Part shown: in pieces, positions 40,763 to 47,321 of the stretch
How the letters are laid out: the number at the start of each line of letters is the position of its first letter
Numbering within the stretch: the stretch's first letter is position 1
Origin: DASRFA01 sp035651755
Lineage (GTDB): Bacteria; Desulfobacterota; Binatia; UBA12015
Direction: 5' to 3'
Length of the DNA stretch: 64,000 nucleotides
NCBI GenBank assembly: GCA_035651755.1
Contig: DASRFA010000011.1
Coordinates: 82,561-146,560 of the forward strand
Made by a program: the position numbers and the translations under genes
Notes under the pieces: generated by a model
Told to the model about the DNA's origin: nothing
The model's database searches: none
The model's input: only the letters and a program-made list of their open reading frames with translations

Positions 40763-41910
40763 AGCGGCCGGTCGCGGTCGTCGGGGTCGGCCAGACCCAT
40801 CACACGTCGAAGCGCCCCGACGTGAACGTCGCCGAGATGGTGCGCGAGGCGGTCGACCTCGCGCTCCTCGACGCCGGGCTCTCGCACGAGGACATCGACG
40901 CGATCGTCCTCGGGAAGGCCCCCGATCCCCTCGAGGGGATCATGCAGCCCGAGCAGTACCTCGCGGGCGCGCTCGGCGCGCACATGAAGCCGATCATCCG
41001 CGTGCACACGGCGGGCTCGGTCGGCTGCACGACCGCCTTGACGGCCGTCACGCACGTCGCGTCGGGTCTCTTCGATCGGGTCTTGACGGTCGCCTTCGAG
41101 AAGCAGTCGGAAGGCAATGCCATGTGGGCGCTCTCGCCGAACTACGCGTTCACGCCGCCGATGGTCGCGGGCGCGGGCGGCTTCTTCGCGCCCTACTGCC
41201 GCGCGTACATCGCGCGCTCGGGCGCGCCGTCGCACATCGGGGCCGTGATCGCGGCGAACGCGCGCGAGAACGCCGGTCGGAACGAGCACGCGCACCTGCG
41301 CGAGCCGATGACGGTCGAGGACGTGCTCAACTCGCCGATGCTGTGGGACCCGATCCGCTACCTCGAGACCTGCCCGTCGTCCGACGGCGCGATCGCGATC
41401 GTGCTGTCGAACGAGGAGCAGGCGAAGAAGGGGCCGCGGAAGCCCGCGTGGATCAAGGCCGGCGCGACCTTCACGGAGCCGATGTCCGTCCCGGGCCGCG
41501 ACCAGGTGAGCCCGCTCGCCGGCCGCACGTGCGCGAAGTACGTGTACGAGAGGGCCGGGATCAAGGATCCCTGGAACGACATCCAGGTCGCCGAGTTCTA
41601 CGTCCCGTTCTCCTGGTACGAGGCGATGTGGCTCGAGAACCTCGGCTTCGCGCCGCTCAACGAGGGCTGGAAGGTCATCGATCGCGGCGACCAGAAGATG
41701 GGCCGCCACCTGCCGGTGAACCCGTCGGGCGGCGTTCTCAACACGAACCCGATCGGCGCGTCGGGCATGCTGCGCTTCGGCGAGGCCGCGCTGCAGGTGA
41801 TGGGACGCGCCGGCGAGCACCAGGTGGGCGGCGTCAAGAATGCGCTCGGCCATGCCTACGGCGGCGGCGCGCAGTACTTCTCGATCGCCATTCTCAGCAC
41901 GGAGCTGTGA
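40759..41910 (+). CDS. Thiolase-fold protein lacking the nucleophilic cysteine (second of pair)
   Basis: A 383-residue thiolase-like protein with VAVVGVGQT, the segment VHTAGSVGCTTAL, GDQKMGRHLPVNPSGGVLN, GASGMLRFGEAALQVMG and the C-terminal GHAYGGGAQY. In an alignment by eye the catalytic cysteine position of thiolases is Gly86; C90 lies four residues on and is not in the canonical place. The GHAYGG ending and AEFYVPFSWYEAM tyrosines are like those of lipid-transfer-protein thiolase folds (Ltp2), where tyrosines do catalysis. ATG at 40759 overlaps the upstream gene by ATGA. The operon probably encodes a C-C lyase acting on an acyl-CoA. Confidence 0.87.
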   Translation: MKRPVAVVGVGQTHHTSKRPDVNVAEMVREAVDLALLDAGLSHEDIDAIVLGKAPDPLEGIMQPEQYLAGALGAHMKPIIRVHTAGSVGCTTALTAVTHVASGLFDRVLTVAFEKQSEGNAMWALSPNYAFTPPMVAGAGGFFAPYCRAYIARSGAPSHIGAVIAANARENAGRNEHAHLREPMTVEDVLNSPMLWDPIRYLETCPSSDGAIAIVLSNEEQAKKGPRKPAWIKAGATFTEPMSVPGRDQVSPLAGRTCAKYVYERAGIKDPWNDIQVAEFYVPFSWYEAMWLENLGFAPLNEGWKVIDRGDQKMGRHLPVNPSGGVLNTNPIGASGMLRFGEAALQVMGRAGEHQVGGVKNALGHAYGGGAQYFSIAILSTEL

Positions 41911-41944
41911 TCGGCTGCCGTCGAGTCGGCCCCGCTGCGCTGAT

Positions 41945-42244
41945 ATGTTGAGGGGCGTGTCCGGCAGAGATCCGCGCGTGGAGGCGTTCGTCGCGATGCG
42001 CGATCGCGCGCGCCGAACGCTGGCCGAGGAGCTCGAGGAAGAGCTCGCTCCGCTCCGTTCCATGTCGCTCAAGACCAAAGGCGACTGGGTGGCACGCACG
42101 TGTCGAGCGGCGTGGGCGATCCTGCGCTCGCGTCCCGACGGCGGCCGCGTGACCGCGGAGCGCGAGACGCCGGCGCCCGACTACCCGGCGATCTGGCGGC
42201 GGCTCGCGGCGGGACATGCCGACGGGGGCGCAGCAGAGCGGTGA
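41945..42244 (+). CDS. Small charged helical protein, possible antitoxin partner
   Basis: A 99-residue protein predicted to be largely helical and charged: VEAFVAMRDRARRTLAEELE followed by EELAPLRSMSLKTKGD. No DNA-binding or enzyme motif is recognised. ATG at 41945 is the first reasonable start; a GTG at 41957 is an alternative. Its stop overlaps the GTG of the next gene by GTGA, which implies the two are made together. Because the next gene is nucleotidyltransferase-like, it could be an antitoxin, but that is inference. Confidence 0.6.
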   Translation: MLRGVSGRDPRVEAFVAMRDRARRTLAEELEEELAPLRSMSLKTKGDWVARTCRAAWAILRSRPDGGRVTAERETPAPDYPAIWRRLAAGHADGGAAER

Positions 42245-42816
42245 CACGCCGCGCGCTCGATCCTGCGGAGCTGGCGGTCGCTGTCTCGGCGGCGCTCACG
42301 GCCGCGCACGTCCCGCACGCCATCGGCGGGGCGATCGCGCACGGCTTCTGGGGAGACCCGCGCGGCACCCGTGCTCTGGACGTGAACGTTTTCCTTGCGA
42401 TCGATCGAGCGCGCCCGGCTCTCGATGCGCTACGCGCCGCCGGCGTCGCGCTCGACGTCGAGAAGGTCGAAGCGTCGGCGCGCGATCGGGGGGATGCGCG
42501 CGTGTTCTACGACGACATCCCCGTGGATCTGTTCTTCTCCTCCATCCCGCTTCACGAATCGGCCGGCCGCAGAACGGTCGAGCTGTCGCTGTCCGGACGA
42601 ACGATCCCGATCCTCTCGGCCGAGGACCTGATCGTCCTGAAGCTGCTGTTCTTCCGCGGCAAGGACGTGGTCGACGTCGAGCGCATGGTGGCACTGCGAG
42701 GGGAGGAGCTCGACCGCGACTACGTTCGGCGTTGGCTCGTCGACTGCGTCGGCGAGGAGGATGAGCGCGTCGCGCGTCTCGATGCGATCTTCGCGGCGAT
42801 CCCCGCAAATCGCTGA
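42241..42816 (+). CDS. Nucleotidyltransferase-like protein (AbiEii/MNT-type)
   Basis: A 191-residue protein with a minimal nucleotidyltransferase layout: AIGGAIAHGFWGDPRGTRALD then VNVFL. In AbiEii- and MNT-type enzymes this is GG...R-x-T-x-D-x-D. Here the second acidic residue is Asn49 (D47-V-N49), while the third acid appears in IPVDLFF, so catalysis may be weakened or altered. A helical tail follows. GTG at 42241 overlaps the small protein's stop. Such enzymes are known as toxins in some bacterial systems, modifying tRNA or proteins; that role is possible here. Confidence 0.65.
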   Translation: MTRRALDPAELAVAVSAALTAAHVPHAIGGAIAHGFWGDPRGTRALDVNVFLAIDRARPALDALRAAGVALDVEKVEASARDRGDARVFYDDIPVDLFFSSIPLHESAGRRTVELSLSGRTIPILSAEDLIVLKLLFFRGKDVVDVERMVALRGEELDRDYVRRWLVDCVGEEDERVARLDAIFAAIPANR

Positions 42817-42897
42817 ACGGTAGCAGGCGAGCCCGAACGCTCCTCGATGAGCTTCTCGGGCGAATACGTACGAAACGCCATCGCAGAAGGAGACCTC

Positions 42898-43710
42898 ATG
42901 TCCGAGCCCGCTGTCGTCTACGAGAAGAAGGAAGGCGTCGCGATCGTCCGGATGAACCGTCCGGAGGTGCGCAACGCCATGAACGCGGAGATGCTCTGCC
43001 GGCTGTCCGACGCCTGGCAGGACGTGAACGACGACTCAGCCGTGCGCTGCGCGATCCTGACCGGCACCGGCGACGAGGCATTCTGCGCCGGCGCCGACCT
43101 CGGCGAGTTCATCCCGATGATGCAGGGGCTGAAGCCGCCGAAGAACGAGTGGGACGAGCGCGCCAAGAGCGACCCCGGCATCATCTTCAAGGGTCTGCTG
43201 CGCGGCTACGACGTCGCGAAGCCGATCATCGCCGCGGTGAACGGCCACTCCTACGCCGGCGGCACCGAGATCCTGCAGGCGACCGACATCCGCGTCGTCG
43301 CCGAGGAGGCCCGCCTCGCGATCTCCGAGGTGAAGCGGAGCCTCTTCCCGATGGGCGGCTCGACGGTCAGGCTCGTGCGCCAGATCCCGTGGGCCCTCGC
43401 GATGGAGATCCTCTTGACCGGCGAGCCGGTCACCGCGCACGAGGCGTGGCGCATCGGCCTCGTGAACAAGGTGGTGCCCCGCGCCCGCGTGATGGAGGAG
43501 GCGATGCGCTACGCCGCGGTCCTCGCGGAGAACGGGCCGCTCGCGGTGCAGGCCGTCAAGCGCTCGGTGCTCGCGGGGAGCGGCCGCTCGATCGAGGAGG
43601 CTCTGCAGAAGGAGATGGAGATCGGCATCCCGGTCTCGGGCTCGGAGGACGCGCGCGAGGGCCCGCGCGCGTTCAAGGAGAAGCGGAAGCCGGTCTACAA
43701 GGGCCGCTGA
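42898..43710 (+). CDS. Enoyl-CoA hydratase/crotonase family protein
   Basis: A 270-residue crotonase. It shows VRMNRPEVRNAMNAEM, the oxyanion-hole segment AFCAGADLGEF, and the conserved HSYAGGTEILQATDIRV, in which the loop after AGG-x-E carries the hydratase Glu. Further along are GSTVRLVRQIP and A-x3-GLVNKVVP. The second Glu of the hydratase pair is not clearly identified, so hydratase, isomerase or other crotonase activity remains open. ATG at 42898 has AGAAGGAG upstream; a longer frame from 42847 is less likely. It is 81 bases after the nucleotidyltransferase gene. Confidence 0.88.
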   Translation: MSEPAVVYEKKEGVAIVRMNRPEVRNAMNAEMLCRLSDAWQDVNDDSAVRCAILTGTGDEAFCAGADLGEFIPMMQGLKPPKNEWDERAKSDPGIIFKGLLRGYDVAKPIIAAVNGHSYAGGTEILQATDIRVVAEEARLAISEVKRSLFPMGGSTVRLVRQIPWALAMEILLTGEPVTAHEAWRIGLVNKVVPRARVMEEAMRYAAVLAENGPLAVQAVKRSVLAGSGRSIEEALQKEMEIGIPVSGSEDAREGPRAFKEKRKPVYKGR

Positions 43711-43713
43711 CGC

Positions 43714-45246
43714 GTGCGCGGGGCGGGCGGGGGCGAGCGCGCGACGTGCTCGGCGCTAGGAATGGTGCTGGCAGCCGCGCTCGCGTGCGCGGCGTGCAGC
43801 GACCGCTCCGCGCCCGTCTCGGGAAGTGACGGCGTGCGCGACGATCTCATCACCGACGGAGCGACCATCCTCGGCTGGATCTCCGACATCGTCGCCCGGG
43901 GCGTCCGTCGCCCCGGCTACCCCGCGGACGACTGGACCGAGCAGTGGGCGTGTGATCGCTTCCTCGAATTCGGGCTCGAGGACGTCAGGCTCGACCCGGT
44001 CGACGTCGAGCGCTGGGAGCCGCTCGCCTGCTCGCTCGAGGTCTGGCACCCCGACTCGCCGGGCGACCGCATCGAGCTGCCGTGCTTTCCGGTTCCGTTC
44101 ACCGCGGCATCGGGCCTCGAGGCCGACGTCGACATCGTCTCGGGCACCGATGAAGGCGACCTCGCCGGCAAGATCGCGGTCGTCGAAAACCCGCTCCTCG
44201 CGCTGCCGCAGGCCGCGGTCACTGCGGTGTTCGCGCGCTGGTTCTACGACCCGACGGGCGAGGTGCCGACGCACGTGCAGACGCTTCCGTTCAGCGGCCG
44301 GCTGAACGGCGCGCTCGATCCAGAAGTCGCCGCGGGCGCCGCCGGCTTCGTCGGGATCGTGCGCGCGCCCTGGGACACCGATCGATACTACGTCCCGTAC
44401 GACGCGCAGCTGCGGCCGATCCCCGCCGTGTGGCTGAGCGGGTCGAACGGCGACCGCTTGCTCGCGTTCGTCGGCGGCCGTCCGACACGCGCTCGCATTC
44501 GCGTCGAGCGCGATCTCCGTCCCGCGGTCTCGCACAACGTGACCGGCGTCCTGCGCGGAGCCTCCGACGAGTGGATCGTGATCGGCTCGCACCACGACGG
44601 GCCGTGGGCCTCCGCGGTCGAGGACGCGTCGGGCACGGCAATGGTCGTCGCGCAGGCGCGCTACTGGTCGCGCGTGCCGCAGCGCGAGCGCCCGCACAAC
44701 CTCATGTTCCTCCTGAACGCGGGCCACATGTCGGGCGGCGCCGGCCTCAAGCACTTCGTCGAGACGCACCGCGACTTCATCGCGCGTGACGTCGTCGCCG
44801 AGATCCACCTCGAGCACGTCGCGCGCGAGGCGCGTCCCGAAGGCGGACGCCTCGTTCCGACCGACTCTCCCGAGTGGCGCTGGTGGTTCACGAGCTTCAT
44901 CCCGCCGCTCGAGGAGGCGGTCGCGGACGCGATCTGCCGGGACGGCCTCGCCCGGTCGCTGATGATGCCGCCGGAGGGCTTTCCCCCCGGCAGCATGAAC
45001 CCGCCGACCGACGCCGCGTTCTTCCACCCGCTCGCGCCGATCGTGAGCTTCCTGACCGCTCCGATGTACCTCTTCGACGAGGCCGACACCGTCGACATGA
45101 TCCACGAGCCGAGCCTCGTGCCGCTGAGCCGCGCCGTCGTGCGCATCATCGAGGCCCTGCGCGGCCGGACAGCGGCAGAGCTCCGGAGCGCCGTCTACGT
45201 TCCGCCGCGCGCGGGGCCGATCGCGCCGTGCGAGCCGGCGGCTTGA
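43714..45246 (+). CDS. Secreted M28-type peptidase-like lipoprotein
   Basis: A 510-residue protein with a lipoprotein-type signal (VLAAALACAAC-SD). The catalytic region looks like a zinc aminopeptidase of family M28: IGSHHDGPWASAVEDASGTA holds the first His and Asp, and EIHLEHVAREARPEGG follows. A PA-domain-like insert (about residues 130-260) precedes it. The second metal-ligand set is not fully clear, so it may be a divergent member. GTG at 43714, three bases after the crotonase stop. Exported, it could digest peptides or act as a nicastrin-like non-peptidase. Confidence 0.7.
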   Translation: MRGAGGGERATCSALGMVLAAALACAACSDRSAPVSGSDGVRDDLITDGATILGWISDIVARGVRRPGYPADDWTEQWACDRFLEFGLEDVRLDPVDVERWEPLACSLEVWHPDSPGDRIELPCFPVPFTAASGLEADVDIVSGTDEGDLAGKIAVVENPLLALPQAAVTAVFARWFYDPTGEVPTHVQTLPFSGRLNGALDPEVAAGAAGFVGIVRAPWDTDRYYVPYDAQLRPIPAVWLSGSNGDRLLAFVGGRPTRARIRVERDLRPAVSHNVTGVLRGASDEWIVIGSHHDGPWASAVEDASGTAMVVAQARYWSRVPQRERPHNLMFLLNAGHMSGGAGLKHFVETHRDFIARDVVAEIHLEHVAREARPEGGRLVPTDSPEWRWWFTSFIPPLEEAVADAICRDGLARSLMMPPEGFPPGSMNPPTDAAFFHPLAPIVSFLTAPMYLFDEADTVDMIHEPSLVPLSRAVVRIIEALRGRTAAELRSAVYVPPRAGPIAPCEPAA

Positions 45247-45279
45247 CCGGAAGCGGGCCACGACCGCATCACGAGCGGC

Positions 45280-46179
45280 ATGAATCGACGCGCTTGGAGG
45301 GTGATCGTGTGCCTCGTCTCGGCCGCGTGTGCGGCCGCGTGCGGCGATGCGAGCGGAGGCGGGGCGAGCGCCGCGTGCGCCGGCAAGACCGGCCGGCCGG
45401 GCGCGCAGCAGCGCGAGATCGCGTCGGGCGTCCTCGCGCGGACGTTCCGCCTGTCGGTGCCCTCGTCCTACGACGGCTCGCGGCCGGTCCCCCTCGTCGT
45501 CGACTTCCACGGCGTCCTGAGCAACGCCGCCGAGCAGGAGCCGCGCTCGCGCATGGTCGAGGCCGGCGAGGCGAACGGCTTCATCGTCGCGACACCCGAC
45601 GGCTACCACCGCTCGTGGAACGCCGAGGTCTGCTGCTCGGACGCGATGGCCGACAACGTCGACGACGTCGGCTTCATGCGCGACATGGTCGCGGACATCG
45701 GCGCCGACTACTGCGTCGATCCCGATCGGGTGTACGCGGCCGGCTACTCGAACGGCGGGATCTTCGCGTTCTACCTCGCGTGCCGCGCCGCCGATCTCGT
45801 GGCGGCGATCGCGTCGATCGAGGCGGCGTCGCCGCTCGGCGACCTGTGCCGGCCGTCGCGGCCGGTGCCGGTGCTCGCGTTCAACGGGACTGGCGACCCC
45901 GTCGTCCCGTACGCGATCTCCGGTCCGACGGTCGAGCAGTGGCGCGGGATCGACGGATGCGGCGACACCTCCGCGATCACGTACGAGCGCGGCGACTCGT
46001 CGTGCGAGACGTGGGACGAGTGCGCGGACGGCACGGCGGTCGAGCTCTGCACGATCGAGGGCGGCGGGCACGTCTGGCCGGGCGGCGGCGACTTCCCGTC
46101 GTACCTGGGGAAGAAGACCGAGGACCTGTCCGCGACCGAGGAGAGCTGGAAGTTCTTCGCGGCGCACCCGATGCGGTGA
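45280..46179 (+). CDS. PHB depolymerase/feruloyl esterase-like lipoprotein
   Basis: A 299-residue exported hydrolase. A lipobox-like start (VSAACAAAC-GD) leads to LVVDFHGVLSN, the nucleophile motif AAGYSNGGIFAFYL (Ser in GYSNGG), Asp in NGTGDPVVPY and His in EGGGHVWPGGG, the order of the LpqC/PHB-depolymerase family. Several cysteine pairs (CC in EVCCSD, and C in GCGDT, SSCETWDEC) suggest disulfides outside the cytoplasm. ATG at 45280. It sits just downstream of the M28-like lipoprotein and may act with it on extracellular polymers or esters. Confidence 0.87.
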   Translation: MNRRAWRVIVCLVSAACAAACGDASGGGASAACAGKTGRPGAQQREIASGVLARTFRLSVPSSYDGSRPVPLVVDFHGVLSNAAEQEPRSRMVEAGEANGFIVATPDGYHRSWNAEVCCSDAMADNVDDVGFMRDMVADIGADYCVDPDRVYAAGYSNGGIFAFYLACRAADLVAAIASIEAASPLGDLCRPSRPVPVLAFNGTGDPVVPYAISGPTVEQWRGIDGCGDTSAITYERGDSSCETWDECADGTAVELCTIEGGGHVWPGGGDFPSYLGKKTEDLSATEESWKFFAAHPMR

Positions 46180-46233
46180 CCCGCGACGACCCAGCCGAGC
46201 GACCTCGAATCGCCGTGCGTGGCGGCCGGGATA

Positions 46234-47232
46234 TCAGGACGCGTCGGCGGGCCTTTCTGCTGCAAAGAGGATCGGGCCGGTCTGGAGGTCGTCGATGGCG
46301 AATCGCATCGACAGCTCCTCCGGCGGCACATTCTTCAGCCGCTCCGGCTCCCACGTGAGGATGCGAAGCCCGGACTCGACGAGGAATTGCCGAAGCTGAA
46401 AGGGCGTCACCTTGTTCACTCCGCCGTCTCTGAGAGTCTGGAAGAAGTCGCCGTCGAACAAAGTGGGATAGTCATCCTGGCAGAGGAGGTGTGCCCAGAA
46501 TCGGCTCCGCCGATAATACGGGCACCGGGTGCAGTCCTCGGGCGTCAACGTCCAGTTGCGGGCGTGCCAGTCGAAGTTCTTTTCGTAGTGCTCGCGAAAG
46601 TCGCGCGACGCCTCGCATTTCGAGGGCGACGTCCAGCACGGTACGGCTTTCGAGTCGATGCGGTGATCGTCGTCCGGGGCGGTGCCGAACAAGCCTTGGT
46701 CGTGCGCGCCCATCGGGCCGTAGAAGTTGTCGTGCAGGCCGACGAAGCGCCCGCCGGGACGCAGAAGATCGAAGACGAGGCGCAGGGCACTCGGAAGATC
46801 GTAGATGTGCTCCGTGACGACGCGAGCGTAGACGAAGTCGAATTTCCGACCATCCACGATCTGCGCGGACAGCGTTCCCCTCTCGAATGCCGATCGCGGA
46901 ATGGCGCTCAGGCGCGCCGCGTGCTCCTCGGTGAGCTCCGGATCGATGCCGAGGACGGAGCGGGCGCCGCGCTGCGCGAAGAGCGCGCTCGCCGCGCCGA
47001 CGCCGCAGCCGAGGTCGAGGACGTCTTTGTCGACATAGACGTCGGGCGGCATGCATCGCCACGAGTCGAAGCCGATCTGCTCGAGCTCAATCGCTTCGGC
47101 GAAGCCCGACGTCGACTCCGCGAGCGCCTTGAGCCAATCGGGAGCGGGCGACGTTTGCCGCGGAGGCATCCGGACGATGAGTCGTTTGCTCGCGGCGACG
47201 ACGCGACGCAGCGGCCGGGGAATCGGCGACAT
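46234..47232 (-). CDS. Class I SAM-dependent methyltransferase
   Basis: A 332-residue protein. The SAM motif is VLDLGCGVGAASALFAQRGA followed by VLGIDPEL and KFDFVYARVVTEHI, then LLRPGGRFVGLHDNFYGPMG. The second half (after residue about 200) has CTRCPYYRRSRFW and no known domain, so it may form the substrate part. ATG at 47232 is preferred over an upstream TTG at 47325, which would add 31 residues with no conserved look. Substrate unknown; it faces the convergent lipase gene and shares strand with the large secreted gene. Confidence 0.82.
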   Translation of the reverse strand: MSPIPRPLRRVVAASKRLIVRMPPRQTSPAPDWLKALAESTSGFAEAIELEQIGFDSWRCMPPDVYVDKDVLDLGCGVGAASALFAQRGARSVLGIDPELTEEHAARLSAIPRSAFERGTLSAQIVDGRKFDFVYARVVTEHIYDLPSALRLVFDLLRPGGRFVGLHDNFYGPMGAHDQGLFGTAPDDDHRIDSKAVPCWTSPSKCEASRDFREHYEKNFDWHARNWTLTPEDCTRCPYYRRSRFWAHLLCQDDYPTLFDGDFFQTLRDGGVNKVTPFQLRQFLVESGLRILTWEPERLKNVPPEELSMRFAIDDLQTGPILFAAERPADAS

Positions 47233-47321
47233 CGAGCGCGATGAAAGCTTGGGATCGCGAGTCCCGCAAGCGTGGGAACGCGCGGACCCCCGGATCGACA
47301 GCACCGCCAGGGGAGGAATGA

